Shown piece by piece: positions 14,405 through 22,158 of a stretch of 64,000 nt of DNA. The translations under genes were made by a program, and so were the position numbers. The DNA is from Pseudomonadota bacterium (GTDB taxonomy: Bacteria > Pseudomonadota > Gammaproteobacteria > Burkholderiales > Burkholderiaceae_C), in contig JAKBBP010000001.1 of assembly GCA_021808445.1 (NCBI GenBank), positions 1-64,000 on the forward strand. Direction: 5' to 3'. Numbering within the stretch: position 1 is the first letter of the stretch; the number at the start of each line of letters is the position of its first letter. The notes beneath the pieces were generated by a model, which was not told the origin of the DNA, ran no database searches, and worked only from the letters and a program-made list of their open reading frames with translations.

Positions 14405-15580
14405 ATGTCCGTCATTTCCCAAGACACCACTTTCCTCGGCTATCGGCGCGAGAACGGCCGCGTCGGGGTACGCAATCACGTCATCATCCTTCCGCTGGAC
14501 GACCTGTCCAACGCCGCGGCCGAGGCGGTCGCCCACAACATCAAGGGGGCGCTGGCGATTCCGCACCCCTACGGACGACTGCAGTTCGGCGCGGATCTGG
14601 AACTGCACTTCCGCACCCTCATCGGCACCGGCTGCAACCCCAACGTGGCGGCGGTGGTGGTGATCGGCATCGAGGATGGCTGGACCCAGAAGGTGGTCCA
14701 GGGCATCCAGGCCACCGGCAAGCCGGTGGTGGGTTTCGGCATCGAGGGCCACGGCGACCACGACACCATCCAGCGCGCCAGCAAGGCGGCCAAGGAATTC
14801 GTGCAGTGGGCCAGCGAGAAGCAGCGCGAGGCCTGCCCGATCCACGAGCTGTGGGTGTCCACCAAGTGCGGCGAGAGCGACACCACCTCGGGCTGCGGCT
14901 CCAACCCCAGCGTGGGCAACGCCTTCGACAAGCTCTACGGCCTGGGCAGCACCCTGTTGTTCGGCGAGACCTCCGAGATCACCGGTGGCGAGAGCATCGT
15001 GGCGGCGCGCTGCGCCAACGACGCGGTGCGCGAACGCTTCATGTTCATGTTCAACCGCTACCAGGACATGATCAACCGCCACAAGACCACGGACCTGTCC
15101 GAGAGCCAGCCCACCAAGGGCAACATCGCCGGGGGCCTGACCACCATCGAGGAAAAGGCGCTGGGCAACATCCAGAAGATCGGCAAGAAGTGCGTGGTCG
15201 ACGGGGTGCTGGACAAGGCGGAGGCTCCCAGCCACGCGGGTCTGTGGTTCATGGATTCCTCTTCGGCTGCCGCCGAGATGGTCACCCTGTGCGCCGCCGC
15301 GGGCTACGCCGTGCACTTTTTCCCGACGGGGCAGGGCAATGTCATCGGCAACCCGATCCTGCCGGTGATCAAGATCTGCGCCAACCCGCGCACCGTGCGT
15401 CTGATGAGCGAGCACATCGACGTGGACGTCAGCGGGCTGCTGCAGCGCGAGATCAACCTGGACCAGGCCGGGGACAAGCTGCTGGAGAGCATGCTGCGCA
15501 CCGCCAACGGCCGCCTGACCGCGGCGGAGGCGCTGGGCCACCGCGAGTTCGTGTTGACCCGGCTGTACGAAAGCGCCTGA
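14405..15580 (+). CDS. suyB: (2R)-sulfolactate sulfo-lyase, large subunit
   Basis: Catalytic subunit partner of suyA. The 391 residues belong to the UxaA/GarD C-terminal family; Cys77 in IGTGCNPN, Cys155 in VSTKCGESD and Cys164 in TSGCGSNPS are the likely iron-sulfur ligands. The start [20 protein letters not shown] matches the family opening (F-GY-R-NGR-GVRN). Expected reaction: (R)-sulfolactate to pyruvate plus sulfite in the cytoplasm. Followed after 130 bases by the transporter genes. The alternative reading as a sugar-acid dehydratase cannot be excluded from sequence alone. Confidence 0.82.
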   Translation: MSVISQDTTFLGYRRENGRVGVRNHVIILPLDDLSNAAAEAVAHNIKGALAIPHPYGRLQFGADLELHFRTLIGTGCNPNVAAVVVIGIEDGWTQKVVQGIQATGKPVVGFGIEGHGDHDTIQRASKAAKEFVQWASEKQREACPIHELWVSTKCGESDTTSGCGSNPSVGNAFDKLYGLGSTLLFGETSEITGGESIVAARCANDAVRERFMFMFNRYQDMINRHKTTDLSESQPTKGNIAGGLTTIEEKALGNIQKIGKKCVVDGVLDKAEAPSHAGLWFMDSSSAAAEMVTLCAAAGYAVHFFPTGQGNVIGNPILPVIKICANPRTVRLMSEHIDVDVSGLLQREINLDQAGDKLLESMLRTANGRLTAAEALGHREFVLTRLYESA

Positions 15581-15710
15581 ACGAGGCCATGATTGCGCCG
15601 CGCCGGTCCTCGAGGCCGGCGCGTGGGCCGCCGGCGAAACGGCCCGGCATGCACGACGAGGCGGCGACCACGCTGCCCGCATCTTCGCCTTTCACGGATG
15701 AGGAGACAAC

Positions 15711-16715
15711 ATGAATCATCGCCTGATCGCCGCCGCGCTGTGCGCCGGCCTGAGCCTTGGCGCGGCCTCCGCCGCGCATGCCGAAGTCAGCAAGATCGCG
15801 GTGGCGCGCGAGTACGGCATCAGCTATTTGCCGCTGATGATCATGCAGGACCAGAACCTGATCGAGAAGCAGGCAGCAGCGCGCGGGATCAAGGACCTGA
15901 AGGTGCAGTGGGTCAAGTTCGCCGGCGGCAACGTCATGAACGAGGCCCTGCTGTCGGGAAGCCTGCAGTTCGCCTCGGGCGGCGTGGCACCGATGGTCAT
16001 CGCCTGGGCGCGCACCCGGGACAACTACGGCATCAAGGGGGTGGCGGCGCTGAACTCCATGCCCTTGTACCTCAACACCAACGACCCCGACGTCAAGACC
16101 ATCAAGGACTTCAGCTCGAAGGACAAGATCGGCCTGCCGGCGGTGAAGGTGTCGATCCAGGCCGTGACCCTGCAGATGGCCGCGGAGAAGGCCTTCGGTC
16201 CCGGGCAGGAGCACAAGCTGGACTCGCTGACCGTCACCATGAGCCACCCCGACGCGATGGCGGCGCTGGCATCGCATGCGATCACCGCGCATTTCGGGGC
16301 TCCTCCCTTCGAGTACCAGGAACTGAAGATGCCCGGGGTGCACACGGTACTGAACTCCTATGACGTGCTGGGCGGTCCGGCCAGCTTCAACCTGGTGTGG
16401 ACGACCAGCAAGTTCTACAAGGACAACCCGAAGGTCTACGCCGCCTTCGTCGCCGCGCTCGACCAGGCGATCGACGAAATCAACCACGACAAGAAGGCCG
16501 CGGCGCAGCAGTACCTCAAGGACACGCACGACAAGAAGGATTCGGTCGACTTCATCCTGAAGATGCTCGACGATCCGCAACTGGTCTACACGACCACCCC
16601 GCAGCATGTGATGAAGTACGTGCGGTTCATGCACAAGGTGGGCACCATCAAGGCGCAGCCGAAGTCCTGGAAGGAATTGTTCTTCCCGAACGCGGACAAG
16701 CTGGCCGGCAGCTGA
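15711..16715 (+). CDS. ABC transporter periplasmic binding protein (taurine/nitrate type)
   Basis: A 334-residue solute-binding protein with a clear Sec signal peptide (MNHRLIAAALCAGLSLG, cleavage near AAHA-EV). The mature part has the NMT1/SsuA-like fold: EYGISYLPLMIMQDQNLIEK, then SGSLQFASGGVAPMV and HPDAMAALASHAITAHF. This group binds taurine, alkanesulfonates, nitrate or thiamine precursors. Given its place between suyB and the dehydrogenases, it most likely binds sulfolactate in the periplasm. The gene is followed by a strong hairpin that would let it be expressed above the ATPase and permease. Confidence 0.88.
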   Translation: MNHRLIAAALCAGLSLGAASAAHAEVSKIAVAREYGISYLPLMIMQDQNLIEKQAAARGIKDLKVQWVKFAGGNVMNEALLSGSLQFASGGVAPMVIAWARTRDNYGIKGVAALNSMPLYLNTNDPDVKTIKDFSSKDKIGLPAVKVSIQAVTLQMAAEKAFGPGQEHKLDSLTVTMSHPDAMAALASHAITAHFGAPPFEYQELKMPGVHTVLNSYDVLGGPASFNLVWTTSKFYKDNPKVYAAFVAALDQAIDEINHDKKAAAQQYLKDTHDKKDSVDFILKMLDDPQLVYTTTPQHVMKYVRFMHKVGTIKAQPKSWKELFFPNADKLAGS

Positions 16716-16731
16716 GGCAGCCCGGCAGGCG

Positions 16732-16758
16732 GGCCGCGGCAGGGAGTGCCGCGGCCCT
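16732..16758 (+). terminator. Intra-operon hairpin after the binding-protein gene
   Basis: GGGCCGCGGCA and TGCCGCGGCCC form an 11-bp perfect stem with a 5-base loop, followed by only TTGGG. A weak terminator or 3' stabiliser here would give more binding protein than ATPase, a usual arrangement in ABC import operons. Confidence 0.6.
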
Positions 16759-16801
16759 TGGGCCGGCCCCGGCCGGCGTCCGAACGACTCGCGTGTCGAG
16801 G

Positions 16802-17617
16802 ATGAACGCAGTGAGCATTCCGCAATCCCAAGCTGCCCCGCAGGTCCTCGTGGACGTGCGGGGAGTGACCCTGCAGTACAAGACGACCAATCACCTGGTC
16901 ACCGCCACCTACCGGGTGGACTTCCAGGTGTGTCGTTCCGACCGCTACATCCTGCTGGGGCCCTCGGGCTGCGGCAAGTCCACGCTGCTCAAGGCCATCG
17001 GCGGTTTCCTGACGCCCACGGAAGGGGAGATCCGCCTGAAGGACCGGGTCGTCACCAAGCCCGGCAGCGACCGCATGATGGTGTTCCAGGAGTTCGACCA
17101 GCTGCTGCCCTGGAAGACCGTCAAGGGCAATGTGATGTTCCCGCTGGTGTCCTCCGGCAAGGTGCGCGGCGCCGAGGCCGAGGCCAAGGCGATGCACTAC
17201 CTGGACAAGGTCGGCCTGACCAAGTTCGCCGATCACCATCCCCACATGCTGTCGGGGGGCATGAAGCAGCGTGTGGCCATTGCGCGCGGCATGGCCATGG
17301 AGCCGGATGTGCTGCTCATGGACGAGCCCTACGCCGCCCTGGACGCGCTGACCCGGCGCAAGATGCAGGACGAGCTCCTGCAACTGTGGGACGACACCCG
17401 CTTCACGGTGATTTTCGTGACCCACTCGATCCCCGAGGCCATCAAGCTGGGCAACCGCATCCTGCTGCTGTCCCCACATCCGGGCCAGGTTCGCGCGGAG
17501 CTCGAGGGGCTGCCGCGAGGACACCATGACCGCGCCGCTGCGGAGGCCCTCGAGTCACGCATCAACGAATTGCTGTTCGCGGGCGAGAGCCTGCACCAGG
17601 AGAGCCAGCATGGCTGA
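16802..17617 (+). CDS. ABC transporter ATPase (SsuB/TauB-like)
   Basis: The 271-residue ATPase energises the sulfonate importer. Walker A is [16 protein letters not shown], the Q-loop is in MVFQEFDQLLPWKTVKGNV, the signature is MLSGGMKQRVAIARG and Walker B is DVLLMDEPYAALD, followed by the switch His in VTHSIPEA. The pattern LLPWKTV after the Q-loop is typical of nitrate/sulfonate/taurine importers. The ATG at 16802 lacks a strong ribosome site. The end overlaps the permease start by 8 bases. Confidence 0.93.
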   Translation: MNAVSIPQSQAAPQVLVDVRGVTLQYKTTNHLVTATYRVDFQVCRSDRYILLGPSGCGKSTLLKAIGGFLTPTEGEIRLKDRVVTKPGSDRMMVFQEFDQLLPWKTVKGNVMFPLVSSGKVRGAEAEAKAMHYLDKVGLTKFADHHPHMLSGGMKQRVAIARGMAMEPDVLLMDEPYAALDALTRRKMQDELLQLWDDTRFTVIFVTHSIPEAIKLGNRILLLSPHPGQVRAELEGLPRGHHDRAAAEALESRINELLFAGESLHQESQHG

Positions 17618-18488
17618 AGGACCCACCGTGACCCTGCAGCGTCCCGAGATCCATCGGGAGCCCACCGATTCCAGTCAGTTCGGCGTGGTGGAAAAGCCGC
17701 TTTCGCGCCTCGAGACCTGCTTCAACAGCGTGGCATTGCGCAAGAGCGTGATCATCGTGCTGCTCGCCCTGGGCTGGGAGATCGGTGCGCGCGCCTTGCA
17801 CAACGACCTGTTGCTGCCCACCTTCTCCTCCACGGTGCTGGCGCTGGTACGCGGCCTGATCAGCGGCGAGCTGCTGCTCAAGATCTGGGTTTCCCTCAAG
17901 GTGCTGCTGATGGGCTACGGCATCGGCGTGGCGCTGGCCGCGGTGCTGACCGGCTTCGGCGTGGCCACGCGCGTGGGCGCCGATCTGCTGGAGACCCTCA
18001 CGGCCATGTTCAATCCGCTGCCGGCCATCGCCCTGCTGCCCATCGCGCTGATCTGGTTCGGCCTGGGGGACGGCAGCCTGGTGTTCGTGCTGGTGCACTC
18101 GGTGGTGTGGGCGGTGTCCCTGAACACCCAGTCGGGCTTCATGGCGGTGTCCAACACCCTGCGGATGGTCGGGCGCAATTACGGTCTGCGCGGCCTGCCC
18201 TACATTGCGAAGATCCTGATCCCCGCGGCCTTCCCGAGCATCCTCACCGGGCTCAAGGTGGGCTGGGCCTTCGCCTGGCGTACCCTGATCGCCTCCGAGC
18301 TGGTATTCGGCGTGAGTTCGGGATCGGGCGGCCTGGGCTGGTACATCTACGAGAGCAAGAACCTCCTGGAGATCTCCAAGGTGTTCGCCGGGTTGCTGAC
18401 CATCATCATCATCGGCCTCGTGGTCGAGAATCTGGTCTTCCACACCATCGAGCGCCACACCGTTCGCAAGTGGGGGATGCAGGCGTGA
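17610..18488 (+). CDS. ABC transporter permease (SsuC/TauC-like)
   Basis: A 292-residue inner-membrane permease with about six helices and the BPD_transp_1 fold. The cytoplasmic coupling loop MVGRNYGLRGLPYIAKILIP followed by AAFPSILTGLKVGWAFAWR carries the EAA-like motif with Gly. The N-terminal 45 residues are hydrophilic. GGAGAG precedes the ATG at 17610, which lies inside the ATPase gene. The stop overlaps the GTG start of slcC, indicating tight coupling of transport and the first catabolic enzyme. Confidence 0.92.
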   Translation: MAEGPTVTLQRPEIHREPTDSSQFGVVEKPLSRLETCFNSVALRKSVIIVLLALGWEIGARALHNDLLLPTFSSTVLALVRGLISGELLLKIWVSLKVLLMGYGIGVALAAVLTGFGVATRVGADLLETLTAMFNPLPAIALLPIALIWFGLGDGSLVFVLVHSVVWAVSLNTQSGFMAVSNTLRMVGRNYGLRGLPYIAKILIPAAFPSILTGLKVGWAFAWRTLIASELVFGVSSGSGGLGWYIYESKNLLEISKVFAGLLTIIIIGLVVENLVFHTIERHTVRKWGMQA

Positions 18489-19414
18489 GCAGGATCGTCA
18501 TCAGCGAATTCATGGATGAACAGGCCGTGGATGGCTTGCGCGAGCATTTCGACGTTCGCTATGAGCCCGGCCTGGTGGACGATCCGCAGGCGCTTCGCGA
18601 TGCCCTGCGCGAGGCGCAGGCGCTGATCGTGCGCAATCGCACCCAGGTGCGTGCCGGCCTGCTCGAGCACGCGCCGGGCCTGAGGGTGGTGGGGCGGCTG
18701 GGCGTGGGGCTGGACAACATCGACATGGAGCTTTGCGCGCAGCGCGCCATCCGCGTCATCCCCGCGCTGGGCGCCAACGCGCAGGCCGTCGCCGAATACG
18801 TGATCGCGAGCGCCATGCTGCTGCTGCGCGGGGCCTATGCCAGCAGCGCGCAGGTGGCCGCTGGAGCCTGGCCGCGCGCGGCGCTGTCCGAGGGGCGCGA
18901 GATCGGAGGCAAGACCCTGGGGCTCGTGGGTTTCGGCGACATCGGGCGCCGGACGGCTCGCCTGGCGCAGGCCGTGGGCATGACGGTGGTGGCACACGAT
19001 CCGGCGCTCGCGGCGGACGCCCCCGCGTGGCGCGAGACCCAGGTACGCCGGCTGGAGCTCGATGAGCTGCTCCAGGCCTGCGACGTGCTCAGCCTGCATG
19101 TCCCCCTCACGCCGGCCACGCGCTCGCTTGTGGACGCGAATCGTCTGGCCCGCATGCGCCCCGGCGCCGTGTTGATCAACACGGCCCGCGGAGGGGTGGT
19201 CGACGAGGACGCGCTGGCCGAGGCGCTGCGCTCGGGTCGACTGGCTGGCGCCGCGCTCGACGTGTTCGAGCAGGAGCCGCTGGGCGCCGGCTCGGCCCTC
19301 CAGGGCGTGCCCGGGCTGCTGCTCACTCCCCATATCGCCGGGCTGACGCGGGAGTCCAACCTGCGCGTCAGCAGCCTGATCGCCGACCGGGTGGGAGCCT
19401 TCCTGCGCGGATGA
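18485..19414 (+). CDS. slcC: (S)-sulfolactate dehydrogenase (D-2-hydroxyacid dehydrogenase family)
   Basis: A 309-residue NAD-dependent 2-hydroxyacid dehydrogenase of the phosphoglycerate dehydrogenase type. The Rossmann motif is GLVGFGDIGRRTARLAQ; the catalytic Arg is in NTARGGVVDE, the Glu in DVFEQEPLG and the His in TPHIAGLTR. In sulfolactate degraders SlcC oxidises (S)-sulfolactate to sulfopyruvate. The GTG start at 18485 overlaps the permease stop (GTGA). Paired with comC it would convert the S enantiomer to the R form used by SuyAB. Family assignment is strong; the sulfolactate role rests on the gene neighbourhood. Confidence 0.75.
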   Translation: MSRIVISEFMDEQAVDGLREHFDVRYEPGLVDDPQALRDALREAQALIVRNRTQVRAGLLEHAPGLRVVGRLGVGLDNIDMELCAQRAIRVIPALGANAQAVAEYVIASAMLLLRGAYASSAQVAAGAWPRAALSEGREIGGKTLGLVGFGDIGRRTARLAQAVGMTVVAHDPALAADAPAWRETQVRRLELDELLQACDVLSLHVPLTPATRSLVDANRLARMRPGAVLINTARGGVVDEDALAEALRSGRLAGAALDVFEQEPLGAGSALQGVPGLLLTPHIAGLTRESNLRVSSLIADRVGAFLRG

Positions 19415-19464
19415 GCCGCGCCCCTGGCCGTCCCGTTTCCCAAGAACCCTCATCGTCAGCTTCC

Positions 19465-20475
19465 ATGTCCGTTCTGAGTCTTTCCCAAGCCACCGAGCTC
19501 GCCGCGGCCGCCCTGCGCGGCGCCGGTGCAGGCGCCGCCATGGCGCAGTCCACCGCGCAGGCCCTGGTCGCCGCCGAGTCGCAGGGCCTGGCCTCGCACG
19601 GCCTCTCGCGCGTACCCCAGTACAGCGCCCACCTGCGCCTGGGGCGGGTCAACGGCAGTGCCCAGGCAAAGGTGATCCACGCCCGCGCGGCGGCCTGCCT
19701 GGTCGACGCCGACGATGGGCTGGCCTTTCCCGCCTGCGAGCTGGCGGTGCGCGAGGCCATGCGGCGCGCGGGTGAATGCGGCAGTGCCTTCGCCGGGGTC
19801 ACCCGCAGCCACCACTTCGGCGCGGCCGCGCACCATCTGATGCCCCTGGCCGAGGCGGGCATGGTGGGCCTGGGCTTCGGCAACTCGCCCGCCGCCATGC
19901 CGGCCTGGGGAGGCAGGCGCGCGCTGTTCGGGACCAACCCCATCGCAGCCGTGTTTCCGCGCCGCGACGCCCCGCCCCTGGTCATCGACCTGTCGCTGTC
20001 GGAGGTGGCGCGCGGCAAGCTCATGGTGGCGGCCAAGGAGGGGCGCAGCATTCCGCTGGGCTGGGCGGTGGACCGCGACGGCCGGCCCACCACGGACCCG
20101 CAGGCCGGGCTGGAAGGCTCCATGCTTCCGGCCGGCGGGGTCAAGGGCGCCATGCTGGCATTGATCGTCGAGCTGCTGTGCTGCGCGCTCACCGGGGCCT
20201 CCTTCGGCTTCGAGGCGGATTCCTTTTTCGTGGACGAGGGCAACCGGCCCCGCATCGGCCAGGCCTTCCTGGCCATCGATCCGGGGGCGCTGGCGGGGGC
20301 GGATGTGTTCCACGAGCGCATCGAGACCCTGCTCGCGGCGATGTGCGCGGACGAAGGGGTGCGCTTGCCGGGCCAGCGTCGATTCGATCTGGCCGCCCGC
20401 GCGCGGCGCGACGGCGTCACGGTGCCGGATGCGCTGGAGCGCCAGTTGCGCGAACTCGCGGCGGCGCACGCCTGA
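19465..20475 (+). CDS. comC: (R)-sulfolactate dehydrogenase (malate/L-lactate dehydrogenase family)
   Basis: A 336-residue NAD(P)H-dependent oxidoreductase of the LDH2/MDH2 fold, which is unrelated to the Rossmann dehydrogenases. Visible marks are SQGLASHGLSRVPQY, the active-site His in TRSHHFGAAAHH and FGTNPIAAVFPR. ComC reduces sulfopyruvate to (R)-sulfolactate, completing the two-dehydrogenase racemase. The ATG at 19465 matches the family start; an earlier ATG at 19411 overlaps the slcC stop and would add 18 poorly conserved residues. Malate or ureidoglycolate activity is the alternative. Confidence 0.75.
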   Translation: MSVLSLSQATELAAAALRGAGAGAAMAQSTAQALVAAESQGLASHGLSRVPQYSAHLRLGRVNGSAQAKVIHARAAACLVDADDGLAFPACELAVREAMRRAGECGSAFAGVTRSHHFGAAAHHLMPLAEAGMVGLGFGNSPAAMPAWGGRRALFGTNPIAAVFPRRDAPPLVIDLSLSEVARGKLMVAAKEGRSIPLGWAVDRDGRPTTDPQAGLEGSMLPAGGVKGAMLALIVELLCCALTGASFGFEADSFFVDEGNRPRIGQAFLAIDPGALAGADVFHERIETLLAAMCADEGVRLPGQRRFDLAARARRDGVTVPDALERQLRELAAAHA

Positions 20476-20491
20476 CCCGCGGCCCGCGGCG

Positions 20492-21241
20492 ATGCTCATC
20501 GCCTGGCCGGCCCCCGATGCCGCGCTGGCCGCGGCAGGCGCCGTCATCCTGCTCGCCTACACGGTGTACGGCCTGACCGGCTTCGGCTCGTCGATCACCG
20601 CGGTTCCGCTGCTCACGCAATTTCTTCCGCTGCGGGAGGTGGTGCCGATGATGCTGCTGTTCGACCTCACCGGGGGCATCCTTGTGGGGCTGCGCAACCG
20701 CAGCCAGGTGCAATGGCCTGAGCTCGCACGCATGGCCCCGTTCATGGCCGCGGGCATGCTCCTGGGGCTCAGCCTGCTCCTGTACGCGCCGCAACGGGCC
20801 TTGCTGCTGGCACTCGGGAGTTTCATTTTCGCCTACGCGCTGTGGGCCCTGGTGCTGCGCCCGCCGGTGCGTCCGCTGCGGGCTGCGTGGGCGCTGCCGC
20901 TGGCCTTCGCCGGCGGGCTGTTCACGTCCATGTTCGGCACCGGGGGGCCCGTGTACGTGATCTACCTGGCACGGCGCATCCCCCAGCCCCAGGCCCTGCG
21001 CGCGACCATCAGCACCCTGATCCTCGGAAGCGGCCTGGTACGCCTGCTCCTGTTCTCCTCCGCGGGGCTGTACCACCAGCCGCAGGTGCTTCCCCGCGCG
21101 ATCCTGCTGTTTCCCTGCATGCTGGGAGGGCTGTGGCTGGGCACGCAGCTGCATCGTCGCCTGCCCGCGCATCGTGTCGTGCAGGCGGTGTGGGCGGTGT
21201 TGCTGGCGGCGGGCACCAGTCTGCTGCTGCGCAATTTCTGA
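20492..21241 (+). CDS. TauE/SafE family exporter, probable sulfite exporter
   Basis: A 249-residue membrane protein with about eight helices and the TauE/SafE repeats: GLTGFGSSITAVPLLTQFLP in the first half and FGTGGPVYVIYLARR in the second. Members export sulfite, sulfoacetate or related anions. Directly downstream of comC by 16 bases, it would remove the toxic sulfite released by SuyAB. No sulfite dehydrogenase gene is in this set, so export is probably the main detoxification route. It is the last gene of the rightward sulfolactate unit. Confidence 0.85.
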   Translation: MLIAWPAPDAALAAAGAVILLAYTVYGLTGFGSSITAVPLLTQFLPLREVVPMMLLFDLTGGILVGLRNRSQVQWPELARMAPFMAAGMLLGLSLLLYAPQRALLLALGSFIFAYALWALVLRPPVRPLRAAWALPLAFAGGLFTSMFGTGGPVYVIYLARRIPQPQALRATISTLILGSGLVRLLLFSSAGLYHQPQVLPRAILLFPCMLGGLWLGTQLHRRLPAHRVVQAVWAVLLAAGTSLLLRNF

Positions 21242-21267
21242 ACCCGCCAGGACACCTCAGGACCGGC

Positions 21268-22158
21268 TCAGTCGGGCGCGGTGTCGGTGCACAGGGCCCT
21301 CAGGGAGCCGGCCAGCGGGCTGGCGCAGGCCAGCAGGCTGCCGGCCTGCAGCAGGCCGGGGGCCGGATCGATGGGCGCCACGTGGCCGCCCGCCTCGAGC
21401 ACGAGCAGGCTGCCCGCGGCGATGTCCCAGGGCTGCATTCCCCATTGCCAGAAGCCGTCGAGTCGCCCGGCCGCCACCCAGGCCAGGTCAAGCACCATGG
21501 AGCCGCTGCGCCGCAGCCCGGCACAGCGGCGCATGGCACGCAGCAAGGAGCCCTCGAAGCGCTCCAGCAGGGGCGAGCCCGGCTTGGGAAACACCGCCGC
21601 GAGCAGCGCCTGGTCCAGACGCGCGCAGTCGCTGGCGCGCAGGCGTTGGTCGCCGAGCCAGGCGCCGCCACCCGCGCTGGCGTGGTACATCTCGTCGCGC
21701 ACCGGGTCGTAGACCGCGGCGCACACCGGAACGTCGTGCCAGGCCAGCGCGATGGAAACGCAGTAATGCGGCACGCCATGCGCGAAATTCAAGGTGCCGT
21801 CGATGGGGTCGACGATCCAGGTATGGGCGGGTCGGTGCACGCCGCCGTGCGCTCCTTCCTGGAGCCCGCTTTCCTCGCCCAGCACCGCATGGCCGGGAAA
21901 GGCGGCGAGCAGCTCGCGAACGATCAGCGCCTCGGCCTCGCGATCGACGTCCGTGACCACGTCCGCGGGGCCCTTGGCGTGCACCCCCCAGCTGCCGCGG
22001 CGTTGCTGTGCCTCGCGCAGCAGGGCTCCCGCCGCGCCGGCCGCCGCGCGCGCGACGTCCAGGGCCTGTGCAGGCACGGCCTGCGCAGGCAGGCGGCCGG
22101 CCCGCGCAGCACCGTCCCGCGGCGGGCTGCCGGAGGAGGTGCTTCGCAAGGATGTCAT
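21268..22158 (-). CDS. Inositol monophosphatase family protein
   Basis: A 296-residue magnesium- or lithium-sensitive phosphatase fold. All three motifs are present: VLGEESG, WIVDPIDGTLNFAHG and QPWDIAAGSLLVLEAGG. Substrates in the family include inositol phosphate, PAP/PAPS and fructose bisphosphate. Its ATG overlaps the stop of the flavoprotein gene (ATGA), so it is the last gene of the oxidoreductase/fumarase operon. The first 35 residues are a low-complexity extension. A CysQ-like role in sulfur metabolism is possible because of the neighbouring sulfonate genes but is not shown by the sequence. Confidence 0.82.
   Translation of the reverse strand: MTSLRSTSSGSPPRDGAARAGRLPAQAVPAQALDVARAAAGAAGALLREAQQRRGSWGVHAKGPADVVTDVDREAEALIVRELLAAFPGHAVLGEESGLQEGAHGGVHRPAHTWIVDPIDGTLNFAHGVPHYCVSIALAWHDVPVCAAVYDPVRDEMYHASAGGGAWLGDQRLRASDCARLDQALLAAVFPKPGSPLLERFEGSLLRAMRRCAGLRRSGSMVLDLAWVAAGRLDGFWQWGMQPWDIAAGSLLVLEAGGHVAPIDPAPGLLQAGSLLACASPLAGSLRALCTDTAPD

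Noticed and set aside
14089-15580. Reading suyAB as altronate or galactarate dehydratase
   Set aside because: The fold is shared, but there are no uronate genes; the sulfonate-type transporter, paired sulfolactate dehydrogenases and TauE/SafE exporter point to sulfolactate. Kept as an alternative in the entries.
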